This document shows, piece by piece, positions 8,691 through 17,498 of a stretch of DNA of 64,000 nt. The stretch spans positions 45,336 to 109,335 of the forward strand of contig JOEL01000021.1 in assembly GCA_000720995.1 (NCBI GenBank), given 5' to 3'. The position numbers were made by a program, and so were the translations under genes. The notes beneath the pieces were generated by a model, which saw only the letters and a list, made by a program, of their open reading frames with translations, was not told the DNA's origin and made no database searches. This DNA comes from Streptomyces celluloflavus (lineage in GTDB: Bacteria; Actinomycetota; Actinomycetes; Streptomycetales; Streptomycetaceae). How positions within the stretch are numbered: position 1 is the stretch's first letter; the number at the start of each line of letters is the position of its first letter.

Positions 8691-10028
8691 AAGGTCCTCG
8701 TCATCGGCGGCGGCGCCCGCGAACACGCCCTGTGCCGCTCTCTGTCCCTCGACCCCGACGTCACCGCGCTGCACTGCGCTCCCGGCAACGCCGGTATCGC
8801 CGAGGTGGCCGAACTGCACGGGGTCAACCCACTCGACGGCGCGGCCGTCGCCGAACTGGCCGCCGGTCTGCGGGCCGATCTGGTCGTCGTCGGCCCGGAG
8901 GCCCCCCTCGTGGCGGGCGTCGCGGACGCCGTACGCGACCGCGGCATCCCGGTCTTCGGCCCCTCGGCCGAGGCCGCCCGGCTGGAGGGCTCCAAGGCGT
9001 TCGCCAAGGACGTGATGGCCGCCGCGGCCGTCCCCACCGCCCGCAGCTACGTCTGCACCACCGCCGCCGAGATCGATGCCGCGCTGGATGCCTTCGGCGC
9101 CCCGTACGTCGTCAAGGACGACGGTCTGGCGGCCGGGAAGGGCGTCGTCGTCACCGAGGACATCGAGGTGGCCCGCGCACACGCCCTCGCCTGCGTCTCC
9201 CCGCCGCGCGCCGCGGCCGCCGGGACGGCGGACACCGGGGGACAGGCCGTCATCGAGGAGTTCCTCGACGGTCCCGAGGTCTCCCTCTTCGCCGTCACCG
9301 ACGGCGAGACCGTCGTCCCCCTCCAGCCCGCCCAGGACTTCAAGCGCGCCTACGACGGCGACGCGGGCCCCAACACCGGCGGTATGGGCGCGTACAGCCC
9401 GCTGCCCTGGGCCGACCCGAAGCTGGTCGACGAGGTCATGGCGACCGTCCTCCAGCCCACCGTCGACGAGCTGCGCCGCCGCGGCACCCCGTTCTCCGGG
9501 CTGCTCTACGCGGGTCTGGCGATCACCTCGCGCGGTGTCCGCGTGATCGAGTTCAACGCGCGCTTCGGCGACCCGGAGACCCAGGTCGTCCTGGCCCGGC
9601 TCACCACCCCGCTGGCCGGGCTGCTGCACGCCGCGGCCACCGGCACCCTCGCCGCCCTCCCGCCGCTGCGCTGGAGCGACGGCGCGGCGGTCACCGTCGT
9701 CATCGCCTCCCACAACTACCCGGACACCCCGCGCACCGGCGATCCCATCGAGGGCCTCGCCGACGTCGCGGAGCAGGACGCCCCCGAGGCGTACGTACTG
9801 CACGCGGGCACCAAGCGGGACGCCTCCTCCGGCGCGGTGGTCAGCGCGGGCGGCCGGGTGCTGTCCGTGACGGCCACCGGCGCCGACCTCACCGCCGCCC
9901 GCCGGCGCGCCTACCGCGCCGTGGACCGGATCTCGCTGGACGGCTCCCAGCACCGCACGGACATCGCCGCCAAGGTCGCGGACGAGCCGGCGGAGCAGAC
10001 CGCAGGCGAGGCGGCACCGCGGGCCTAG
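8688..10028 (+). CDS. purD: Phosphoribosylamine-glycine ligase
   Basis: The ATP-grasp enzyme that makes glycinamide ribonucleotide, step 2 of de novo purine synthesis. The 446-residue product starts [15 protein letters not shown] and shows [44 protein letters not shown] and the C-terminal metal/ATP segment [15 protein letters not shown]. It is slightly longer than usual (about 420-430) because of an extra Ala/Glu-rich C-terminal tail. The gene is probably leaderless and is followed by a long-stem hairpin. Confidence 0.97.
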   Translation: MKVLVIGGGAREHALCRSLSLDPDVTALHCAPGNAGIAEVAELHGVNPLDGAAVAELAAGLRADLVVVGPEAPLVAGVADAVRDRGIPVFGPSAEAARLEGSKAFAKDVMAAAAVPTARSYVCTTAAEIDAALDAFGAPYVVKDDGLAAGKGVVVTEDIEVARAHALACVSPPRAAAAGTADTGGQAVIEEFLDGPEVSLFAVTDGETVVPLQPAQDFKRAYDGDAGPNTGGMGAYSPLPWADPKLVDEVMATVLQPTVDELRRRGTPFSGLLYAGLAITSRGVRVIEFNARFGDPETQVVLARLTTPLAGLLHAAATGTLAALPPLRWSDGAAVTVVIASHNYPDTPRTGDPIEGLADVAEQDAPEAYVLHAGTKRDASSGAVVSAGGRVLSVTATGADLTAARRRAYRAVDRISLDGSQHRTDIAAKVADEPAEQTAGEAAPRA

Positions 10029-10056
10029 GGCCCGAGGCTCCCCTGGCGTTCCCACC

Positions 10057-10097
10057 GGCCCCGCCCGCACGTCCTGACCGGATGTACGGGCGGGGCC
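10057..10097 (+). terminator. Hairpin terminator after purD
   Basis: A 14-bp stem (10057-10070 with 10084-10097, one mismatch) with a 13-base loop begins 28 bases after the purD stop. Confidence 0.55.
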
Positions 10098-10314
10098 GCG
10101 GTACACCGGCGGGGCGGGATACGCGCAGGTGGGCGGGGCCGAACGGGGTCGTACGGGACTCTGTGGGGGCCGTGGGGCGGGCATATGCGAGGCGCATGCG
10201 CCCGTGCCGGCCGGGACGGGCGCCACGGCCGGTCGGCCCCGGCCCACAGCGGCCCGCGCGCGTCCCGTGGCTTTACCCAAAGCCATTCCATCGAGTGACC
10301 AAGCCGGTAACCGA

Positions 10315-10343
10315 CTGACGCGAGCGGTACCCCCAACTAGGGT
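10315..10343 (+). promoter_or_regulatory. Promoter upstream of the membrane protein gene
   Basis: CTGACG (10315-10320), a 17-base spacer and TAGGGT (10338-10343) make a good vegetative promoter. Transcription from about 10350 would give a leader of about 225 bases before the likely start codon. The 10029-10573 gap otherwise shows only the purD hairpin; no gene is recognised in it. Confidence 0.55.
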
Positions 10344-10573
10344 GCCGCGCAGGCGTTCTGCGGCCGCCGTACCGGAAACCGGCGTGGTTGCCGCAGTGGC
10401 GTCCGGCAAGTGGCTCACCGGCATTGCGATGTCAGTGGCCGGTGCCACAGTGGTGGGGGAGTGGGCAACGACCACGGCGGACGTCCGCGTCCGCCCGCAC
10501 CGTCGCCGCACTCCCGCGGCTCACGTACTTCCGTCCCGTGTTCGCTCCATCCGCTCGACCAGGACAGCAGGGG

Positions 10574-12385
10574 GTGTACAGACTCGTGGCAGGTCCGGAA
10601 ACAGGTGTCCTGGCGGCGCGTGCCCGCGCCCTCGCCGTACTGCGGATCCGCGGTGCCGCGCTGGGTGTCGCCCTGCTGCCCGCCGCCGTCGCCGTGGTGC
10701 TGCTCTTCGGCTGCGCGACCGGCCGGTTCGGTGCGGCCCCCGGCTGGGGCGTCGCGTGCTGGACGATCGGCGCGCTCGCCGTCCTCGTGCTGCTCCTGGG
10801 GGCGCTGGTCGCCGTGGTCGTCGCCCGCGCCCGCCCCGCGCTCAGCCCCTCCGTACCGGTCGCCGAGAAGTCGGCCCCCGACCTCTACCGCCTGGTACGC
10901 GATCTCGCCGACCGCCTCGACGTCCCGGTGCCGTCCGCGATAGCGCTCACCCCGGACTGCGACAGCTGGCTCGAAGACCGTACGCACCCCGCCCATGCCG
11001 CGCTGCACCGCACCCCGCACCCCGCCGACGGCGCGGGACGGCCCTCCGGGGCGCCGGTCCTCGTCATCGGCTCGCCCTTCCTGTGGTGGATGCGGGTCGC
11101 CGAGCTGCGCGCCCTGCTCGCCCCGGTCGTCGCCGGCACCGGCCCGTCCGCGCACCCCGACATAGCCGCCGCCCGCCGCTTCATCCGCGGTCTGGACGCC
11201 GCCGCCGCGGTCCCGGCCCGCCCCCGGGGGCCGCTGCGGGCCCTGCCGCTCCGCTTCACCGGCCGGATCGCGCGACTGCTGCTGCGCGCCTGCCGCGACC
11301 ACGCCACGCTCATGGAGCGGGGCGTCGCGGCCGCCGCCTCCGAGCGCGCCAGGACCGTCGACTACGGTCTGCGGATCGTCGCCCAGGAGCAGGTCGGCCT
11401 CGCGTACGCGGGCTGGGACCGGCTGCTGACCCGGGTCGCGCTGCCAGCCTGGCGGATGGGCCGCTGGCCCTCCCGGCTGGACGCCGGCGTGGTCTCGGCG
11501 CTCACCGAACTCTCCCGCCGCGACCGCCTCGCCGAGGGCTTCGCCTCCCGCCTGGGCGAGCGGCCCGCCTGCGATCTCCTGGAGGAGCCCGGCACCTTCG
11601 ACCGCGCCGCCTCGCTGCTGGCCGCCCGCCTCTTCCACGGCGGCCCCGCCGAGGCGGGCCCCGACTGGTCACCGGTCGGCTGGCACCAGTACCCCCAGGA
11701 GGTCGTGGACCGCAAGTGGCGCCTGGAGGCCGCCCGCCTGCACCGCGTCCTCGACGACCTCCCCGTCGCACCGCCCCCGGACGCCCCCGCTCCCGGCGCC
11801 GCCGCCCCGTCCCTCTCCTACGCCCGCACGGCGGCCCGTACGCCCGTGGTCGGCGCGCCCCTGGACGCCCGGCCCGCCGGCCGCGCCTCTGCCCCGGGTG
11901 CGACGCCTCCGGGGCCGACGCTCGCCCGCGTCCTCGACCGGCTGGCCCACGACGACCGCACCGGTGACCTCGTGGCCGCCCGGCTCGGGGCCGAGGTCGA
12001 GCGCGAGGAGCGTGCGGAGCGCGCGGCAGCGGCCCGTTCGACCGGCCGCGGCGGCTCCGTGTCGGACGCCGCCGCGGGCGTGGCCTGGGGCGACGGCCTG
12101 GCCGAGGGGGGCCTCCCGCTCTTCCCGCTGCGGCCGCCCCGTACGGCCCGTGAGCTGCTCGCCGACCACGTCACGGCCATGGTCTGCTGCGCCGCTGTCG
12201 ACACCGCGGGCGCGGCCCCCGGCCTGGACTGGCTGGACGGCCCGGCGCTGCTGGTGGACGGCGCCCGCCGGTCCGACCTCGGCAGCCCGGTGCTCAGCCT
12301 GGTCGACGACGGTGACGCCGAACCGCTCCGCGGCTGGCTGACCACCGTCGGGGTACGCCCGGAAAAGCCGGTCCGGCTCGGCTGA
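10574..12385 (+). CDS. Membrane protein with degenerate M48 peptidase-like domain
   Basis: About 603 residues. Two membrane helices (about 31-49 and 60-84) are followed by a segment that reads like the start of the M48 (HtpX-type) domain: LYRLVRDLADRLDVPVPSAI, then VLVIGSPFLWWMRVAELRALLAPVVAG near 165-188. Where M48 enzymes have the zinc motif HELGH after AELRAVLA, this protein has PVVAG, so it should be catalytically dead. The remainder is Ala/Arg/Pro-rich and cytoplasmic. GTG at 10574 or 10586 are both possible; the ribosome site is ambiguous. The M48 relationship is my inference from motif alignment, and the role is unknown. Confidence 0.7.
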   Translation: MYRLVAGPETGVLAARARALAVLRIRGAALGVALLPAAVAVVLLFGCATGRFGAAPGWGVACWTIGALAVLVLLLGALVAVVVARARPALSPSVPVAEKSAPDLYRLVRDLADRLDVPVPSAIALTPDCDSWLEDRTHPAHAALHRTPHPADGAGRPSGAPVLVIGSPFLWWMRVAELRALLAPVVAGTGPSAHPDIAAARRFIRGLDAAAAVPARPRGPLRALPLRFTGRIARLLLRACRDHATLMERGVAAAASERARTVDYGLRIVAQEQVGLAYAGWDRLLTRVALPAWRMGRWPSRLDAGVVSALTELSRRDRLAEGFASRLGERPACDLLEEPGTFDRAASLLAARLFHGGPAEAGPDWSPVGWHQYPQEVVDRKWRLEAARLHRVLDDLPVAPPPDAPAPGAAAPSLSYARTAARTPVVGAPLDARPAGRASAPGATPPGPTLARVLDRLAHDDRTGDLVAARLGAEVEREERAERAAAARSTGRGGSVSDAAAGVAWGDGLAEGGLPLFPLRPPRTARELLADHVTAMVCCAAVDTAGAAPGLDWLDGPALLVDGARRSDLGSPVLSLVDDGDAEPLRGWLTTVGVRPEKPVRLG

Positions 12386-12707
12386 CCAGCACGCGCGCGG
12401 GCGCACCGCGCGCGCCGTGCCCGCCCTGCTCGCGCCGCTCCCGCGCACCCCGGAGCGCGCCGCCGGCCGGCACCCCCTCGCCCCATCGGCTGAATGTTCC
12501 CCTCCAGTTCGTGTTTCGGGGCCCAGAGGCTCTAAATTCACGACGAAGGGTGACGAAGTGAGTGCGTAATGTGATGTGCTGGGGGCGGCCGCGTTCGTCC
12601 AGCCGGACCAACGGACCCCGTCCCGCGCCGCGGCGACGGCCCCGCGGGCGGGCGAACGGAAACACCGGTCCGCCGTGGCCACGCGGGACGCGGGAGGGGA
12701 GTGGAAG
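12386..12707. other. Intergenic region, no gene seen
   Basis: A 322-base gap before the dimethylformamidase-like gene. An A/T-rich patch (CTCTAAATTCAC near 12531-12542) may be part of a promoter. Nothing else is recognisable. Confidence 0.35.
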
Positions 12708-14186
12708 GTGGGGACGGAAGAGATCAGGCGCTGGGAGTCGGGCGCGCTCGCCCACGCGGTCACGGACCCGTTCGGGCAGGGCCCGCTGCCCTGGCTGCGC
12801 GGCAGCGAGAACTACTTCGAGTCCGGCCAGGTGGTGCCCTGGTACGTGGACCCCGCCGTCGCTCAGGGCGATCTGCGCGTCCCGCCACCCCGTAAGCACA
12901 ACGGCCCGCGCACCGCCGACGACGTCCGCCGGCAGATCAAGGGCTTCGCCAGCACCGGCGCGGTGGCCCCCGGCGAAGCCATCGACTTCCGCGTCTCGGT
13001 CGACCCGCCCCAGCCGTTCAGCATCGACGTCTACCGCATCGGCCACTACGGTGGCGCCGGCGCCTCCAAGATCACCACGAGCCCGCGCCTCGCCGGTATC
13101 GTCCAGCCGGCCCCGCTCACCGTCGACCGCACGGTCTCCTGCCACCACTGGTGGCTGTCCTGGCGCCTCCAGGTCCCCGAGTACTGGAATCTCGGCGCGT
13201 ACGTCGCCGTGCTCACCACCGCCGACGGCTACCGCAGCCACATCCCCTTCACGGTCCGCGACGACCACCCCGCCGACCTCCTCCTGCTGCTGCCCGACAT
13301 CACCTGGCAGGCGTACAACCTCTACCCGGAGGACGGCCACACCGGCGCCAGCCTCTACCACGCCTGGGACGAGAAGGGCGCGCTCCTCGGCGAGCAGGAC
13401 GCCGCCACCACGGTCTCCTTCGACCGCCCCTACGCCGGCGCCGGGCTCCCCCTCCACGTCGGCCACGCCTACGACTTCATCCGCTGGGCCGAGCGCTACG
13501 GCTACGACCTCGCCTACGCCGACGCCCGCGATCTGCACGCCGGCCGCGTCGATCCGACCCGCTACCGCGGTCTGGTCTTCCCCGGCCACGACGAGTACTG
13601 GTCGGTGCCGATGCGCAGCACCGTCGAACGCGCCCGCGACAGCGGCACGTCCCTCGTCTTCCTCTCCGCCAACACCATGTACTGGCAGATCGAGCTCTCC
13701 CCGTCACCCTCCGGGCCGGACTCCCTGCTCAGCTGCCGCAAACGCCAGGGCCCGGGACGACCCGCTCTGTGGCGCGAGGCCGGCGACCCCGAACAGCGCC
13801 TGATGGGCGTCCAGTACGCGGGCCGGGTGCCCGAACCCGCCCCGCTCGTCGTCCGCAACGCCGGCCACTGGCTGTGGGAGGCCACCGGCGCCCACGAGGG
13901 CGACGAACTCCCCGGCCTGGTCGCCGGTGAGGCCGACCGCTACTTCCCGCGCATCAGCCTCCCCGACCACACCCACCGCATCCTGCTCGCCCACTCCCCG
14001 TACCGCGACACCGAGGGCAACCGCCGCCACCAGGAGACCTCGCTCTACCGCGCCCCCAGCGGCGCCCTGGTCTTCTCCTCGGGCACCTTCGCCTGGTCCC
14101 CGTCCCTCGACCGCCCCGGCCATGTCGACCAACGCGTCCAGCGCGCCACCGCCAACCTCCTCGACCGCATTTGCAAACGCGACTGA
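12708..14186 (+). CDS. N,N-dimethylformamidase beta-subunit-like protein
   Basis: A 492-residue protein matching the large-subunit family of N,N-dimethylformamidase. The usual landmarks are present: DVYRIGHYGGAGA, an Ig-like strand segment ending IPFTVRDD, then LLLLPDITWQAYNLY, HAYDFIRWAERYGYDLAY, YRGLVFPGHDEYWS and FSSGTFAWSPSL. In true dimethylformamidases the metal site sits in this C-terminal half; many actinobacterial members are of unknown substrate, so amide hydrolysis is inferred from the family. GTG at 12708 has AGGGGA seven bases upstream. No signal peptide is visible. Confidence 0.85.
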   Translation: MGTEEIRRWESGALAHAVTDPFGQGPLPWLRGSENYFESGQVVPWYVDPAVAQGDLRVPPPRKHNGPRTADDVRRQIKGFASTGAVAPGEAIDFRVSVDPPQPFSIDVYRIGHYGGAGASKITTSPRLAGIVQPAPLTVDRTVSCHHWWLSWRLQVPEYWNLGAYVAVLTTADGYRSHIPFTVRDDHPADLLLLLPDITWQAYNLYPEDGHTGASLYHAWDEKGALLGEQDAATTVSFDRPYAGAGLPLHVGHAYDFIRWAERYGYDLAYADARDLHAGRVDPTRYRGLVFPGHDEYWSVPMRSTVERARDSGTSLVFLSANTMYWQIELSPSPSGPDSLLSCRKRQGPGRPALWREAGDPEQRLMGVQYAGRVPEPAPLVVRNAGHWLWEATGAHEGDELPGLVAGEADRYFPRISLPDHTHRILLAHSPYRDTEGNRRHQETSLYRAPSGALVFSSGTFAWSPSLDRPGHVDQRVQRATANLLDRICKRD

Positions 14187-14360
14187 GGGGCGCGTGGGTC
14201 CCCGTTGCCGCATGCGTCCGCGGCGGCGGACCGGCGGTATGTGTGCCGGCGGAGAGTCCGTGTGCGCGCTGTCGGCTGCGGGTCAGACGCGTACGTACGC
14301 CGCTGGAGTCCCTGCCACGCACCTGTCGGTCAGCTGGGGGCGGCCCCGCCTGGGCGTCCT

Positions 14361-14396
14361 AGCCGTTCCGGGAGCCCTAGCCGTTCCGGGAGTCCT
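14361..14396. repeat. 18-bp tandem duplication across a stop codon
   Basis: 14361-14378 and 14379-14396 are the same 18 bases with one mismatch. The duplication includes the stop codon of the leftward hydrolase gene, so the last six codons and the stop are present twice in frame. Confidence 0.7.
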
Positions 14397-15252
14397 GGGC
14401 GTCCTGGGATTCCCGGGCCAGGAATGTTCCGACGGTCCGGGCGAAGCCGACGGGGTCGTCGAGCCAGGGGAAGTGGCCGCCGCCCGGCTGGACGGCCACT
14501 TCGGCCGTGGGGAACAGCTCCGCGATGGCGGCGGCAACGCGGGGGCGGGGGCCGCTGTCCAGCTCACCGGCCAGGACCAGCACCGGTGCGCGCAGCGCGG
14601 CGATGGCGGCGCGTGCGGCGGCGGGCTCGAAGGCGCCGGGAGACGCGTAGACCTCGGCGGCCTCCGCGTTGCTCTGCGCGACGTCGGCCGCGGCATGGGC
14701 CTGAGCGACCGCGTCCCAGCGGCCGTAGAAGAAGGGGGCGACGGTGTCCCAGTCGGCGTCGTCCGCGGTGCCGGCCCAGACGGCTTCGTACGCGTCGTGA
14801 GCGGGTCCGAACCACGGCTCGGCCATGCGCAGGGCGGCGGCCTCCCGGCGGTGTTCCTCGGTGAAGTCGACGCCGAGCGCACGGGCTCGGGCGGTGATCA
14901 GGGTGAGGGTGCGGACGCGCTCGGGGTACCGGGCCGCGTAGAGCAGGGCGAGATCGCCGCCCGCCGAGTGGGCGAGAACGTCTACGCGGTCCCGGCCGAG
15001 GTGACGGCGGAGGGCCTCGACATCGGAGACCTGCCGGTCGCAGCGGTACGTGGCCGGGTCGGCGGGGATGCCGGAGGCGCCGGTGCCGCGCAGGTCGAGC
15101 ATGATCAGCCGGCGCTGCTCCGACAGCCCGCCGAGGTCACCGAGGTAGGCGGAAGCGCGCATGGGGCCGCCGGGCAGGCAGAGCAGCGGCTCTCCCTCGC
15201 CCATGGCGTGGCAGGCGAGTTCTGTTCCGTCGAGAGCGGTGAAGGTGGGCAT
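14377..15252 (-). CDS. Alpha/beta-fold hydrolase
   Basis: A 291-residue single-domain alpha/beta hydrolase. The oxyanion strand LCLPGGPM is at 24-31, the nucleophile elbow AHSAGG puts Ser at 96, the acid is Asp232 in AGELDSG and the base is His260 in PGGGHFPW, so the triad is complete. The group resembles proline iminopeptidase-like and haloalkane/ester hydrolases; the substrate is not known. ATG at 15252 has AGGA upstream. It stands alone, convergent with the gene before it. Its C-terminus carries the 18-bp tandem duplication described separately. Confidence 0.88.
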   Translation of the reverse strand: MPTFTALDGTELACHAMGEGEPLLCLPGGPMRASAYLGDLGGLSEQRRLIMLDLRGTGASGIPADPATYRCDRQVSDVEALRRHLGRDRVDVLAHSAGGDLALLYAARYPERVRTLTLITARARALGVDFTEEHRREAAALRMAEPWFGPAHDAYEAVWAGTADDADWDTVAPFFYGRWDAVAQAHAAADVAQSNAEAAEVYASPGAFEPAAARAAIAALRAPVLVLAGELDSGPRPRVAAAIAELFPTAEVAVQPGGGHFPWLDDPVGFARTVGTFLARESQDAQDSRNG

Positions 15253-15581
15253 CGCGCCATCCTCATGACCGCGCGACGATCACGGCAAGCGGTTTGCGCC
15301 CGCGCCGGTCAAGATCGCCCGTGCCGCCGCCCGGCCACGGCGGCGAAGTACAGCCCGGACCCGCCGCCTCCGCCCCCCTCTGTGGTCTCTCCGCCTCCCG
15401 TCCACCACCCGCCTGCCCCACCGCCCGGGCACGTGCTGCGCCCCCGACCAGGCCGTCTCACCTGGCCGTCGCCGGCGCCCTGACCGCCCGTTCCGTCCGA
15501 CCGGCCCACCCTGCGGCATCGCCGGACCCTCGCATACGGGAGAATCGGAACGACTCCTGGATCAACCTACGCGGAGGCAGC
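15253..15581. other. Intergenic region upstream of purC
   Basis: A 329-base gap between the hydrolase start and purC. The purC promoter must lie here; CATACGGGAGAAT near 15533-15545 is a possible -10 area. No gene or RNA is seen. Confidence 0.35.
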
Positions 15582-16481
15582 GTGTCCGGTTTCGTAGAAA
15601 AGCCCGAGCCCGTGCAGGTACCGGGTCTCACCCACCTGCACACCGGCAAGGTGCGCGACCTCTACCAGAACGCCGACGGCGAACTGATCATGGTCGCCAG
15701 CGACCGCACCTCCGCATACGACTGGGTGCTCCCCACCGAGATCCCCGGCAAGGGCCGCATCCTCACCCAGCTGTCCCTGTGGTGGTTCGACCAGCTCGCC
15801 GACCTGGTGCCCAGCCATGTCCGCTCCACCGAGGTCCCGGACGGCGCCCCGGCCGACTGGGCCGGCCGCACCCTCGTCTGCACGTCCCTGGCCATGGTCC
15901 CCGTCGAGTGCGTGGCCCGCGGCTATCTCACCGGCTCCGGCCTCGCCGAGTACCGGCAGACCCGTACGGTCTGCGGTCTGGCGCTCCCGGAGGGCCTGGT
16001 CGACGGCTCCGAACTGCCCGCGCCGATCTTCACCCCGGCCACCAAGGCCGCTGTCGGCGACCACGACGAGAACGTCTCCTACGAAGAGGTCGCCCGCGAG
16101 GTCGGCCCCGAGGTCGCCGCCCGGCTCCGTCAGACGACCCTCGCCGTCTACGGCAGGGCCCGCGACATCGCCCGCGAGCGGGGGGTGATCCTGGCGGACA
16201 CCAAGTTCGAATTCGGCTTCGCGGGCGAGGAGTTGACCCTTGCCGACGAGGTCCTGACGCCGGACTCCTCGCGCTTCTGGCCGGCCGACCAGTGGCAGCC
16301 GGGCCGCGCCCAGCCGTCCTTCGACAAGCAGTTCGTCCGCGACTGGCTGACCTCGCCCGCCGCAGGCTGGGACCGTACGGGCGAGCAGCCGCCGCCGGCC
16401 CTCCCGCAGGACATCGTGGACCGCACCCGCGCCAAGTACATCGAGGCGTACGAGCGCCTCACCGGCCTCACCTGGTCGTAA
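15582..16481 (+). CDS. purC: Phosphoribosylaminoimidazole-succinocarboxamide synthase
   Basis: This ATP-dependent ligase couples CAIR with aspartate to give SAICAR in purine synthesis. The 299-residue product shows HTGKVRDLY, MVASDRTSAYDWVLP, CVARGYLTGSG, FTPATKA, HDENVSYEE, LADTKFEFGF and DEVLTPDSSRFW, all diagnostic. GTG at 15582 follows GCGGAGG at good spacing. A perfect 17-bp hairpin follows 21 bases after the stop. Confidence 0.97.
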   Translation: MSGFVEKPEPVQVPGLTHLHTGKVRDLYQNADGELIMVASDRTSAYDWVLPTEIPGKGRILTQLSLWWFDQLADLVPSHVRSTEVPDGAPADWAGRTLVCTSLAMVPVECVARGYLTGSGLAEYRQTRTVCGLALPEGLVDGSELPAPIFTPATKAAVGDHDENVSYEEVAREVGPEVAARLRQTTLAVYGRARDIARERGVILADTKFEFGFAGEELTLADEVLTPDSSRFWPADQWQPGRAQPSFDKQFVRDWLTSPAAGWDRTGEQPPPALPQDIVDRTRAKYIEAYERLTGLTWS

Positions 16482-16502
16482 CCGCCGCCCCGCGTGCAGA
16501 CG

Positions 16503-16540
16503 AAAGGCCCCGGCCGGTATCGCTACCGGCCGGGGCCTTT
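16503..16540. terminator. Bidirectional terminator between purC and tRNA-Gly
   Basis: Perfect 17-bp inverted repeat (16503-16519 with 16524-16540), loop TCGC, with A and T runs at the ends of the stem. It lies between convergent purC and tRNA-Gly and should serve both. Confidence 0.9.
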
Positions 16541-16549
16541 CCTTCGCTG

Positions 16550-16622
16550 AGCGGACGACGAGGCTCGAACTCGCGACCTCAACCTTGGCAAGGTTGCGCT
16601 CTACCAACTGAGCTACGTCCGC
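16550..16622 (-). tRNA. tRNA-Gly(GCC)
   Basis: 73 bases, full cloverleaf: 7-bp acceptor stem GCGGACG/CGTCCGC, D arm GCTC...GAGC, anticodon loop containing GCC, T loop TTCGAGC. The 3' CCA is not encoded. An identical copy lies at 20841-20913. Confidence 0.96.
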
Positions 16623-16675
16623 AGGCGCCGCGCAGAACGTCTGCAAAGAGTCGCCGACGCGCGGTGCGGGGTCCA

Positions 16676-17293
16676 CTATAGCCAACCCCGCTCGCGGGCG
16701 ATGCGCGCTGCCGCGTGGCGGTTCTCGGCGGACAGCTTCGCGGTGGCCGACGAGAGGTAATTGCGTACCGTCCCCGGCGACAGCGCCGCCCGCTCCGCGA
16801 TCTCCGCGACCGGCGCCCCGGTCTCGGCGAACTCCAGCACTTCCGCCTCCCGGACCGTCAACGGGGAATCCCCGGCGCTGATCGCATCCGCCGCCAACTC
16901 CGGATCGACATAACGGTTTCCGGCGTGCACCGTGCGAATGATCTCCGCGAGGCGCTGCGCCGACACCGTCTTCGGCACGAACCCCCGCACCCCGGCCTCC
17001 AGCGCCCGTTTCAGATGCCCCGGCCGTCCATGGCTCGTCACGATCATCGACCGGCACTCCGGCAGCTCATGCCGCAGCGATGTGGCCACCGACACACCGT
17101 CCGCCCCCGGCATCTGAAGATCCAGCACCGCCACATCGGGCGCGTGCGCCCGCGCCATCGCCAGTGCTTCCGGCCCCGACGCCGCCTCCGCCACGACCAG
17201 CAGATCGTCCTCCAGCGACAGCAGCGCCGCCAGCGCCCCCCGGATCAGATGCTCGTCGTCCGCCAGCAGCACGCGGATCACCCCCTCACTCAC
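16676..17293 (-). CDS. NarL/LuxR-family response regulator
   Basis: A 205-residue regulator with a receiver domain (Asp12/Asp13, phospho-acceptor Asp58 in VLDLQMPG, Lys108 in VPKTV) and a C-terminal LuxR helix-turn-helix (LTVREAEVLEFAETGAPVAE region, residues about 140-200). It is the last gene of a leftward set with an ABC ATPase, a permease and its histidine kinase. GTG at 17293 is preceded by GGGGAGG; GTG at 17281 is the alternative. The likely target is its own transporter operon. Confidence 0.92.
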   Translation of the reverse strand: MSEGVIRVLLADDEHLIRGALAALLSLEDDLLVVAEAASGPEALAMARAHAPDVAVLDLQMPGADGVSVATSLRHELPECRSMIVTSHGRPGHLKRALEAGVRGFVPKTVSAQRLAEIIRTVHAGNRYVDPELAADAISAGDSPLTVREAEVLEFAETGAPVAEIAERAALSPGTVRNYLSSATAKLSAENRHAAARIARERGWL

Positions 17294-17498
17294 CCCGCCT
17301 CCCCACCCCGGCCCGGCCGTCCCGCACGGCGCCGTCGCCCGGCACAGCCCTGCCATCCACCACGGCCCCGTCTCTCGCGTGTCGTCTCGCCACTCGATTC
17401 CTCCCGCTCCGTCCCCCCGTGACCGCCTTTCGCGGACCTGCCCTCCGCGGGCGCCCGCCCGCAGGCCCCCTCGCCCACGGCGTCTCACGCACGGCACC

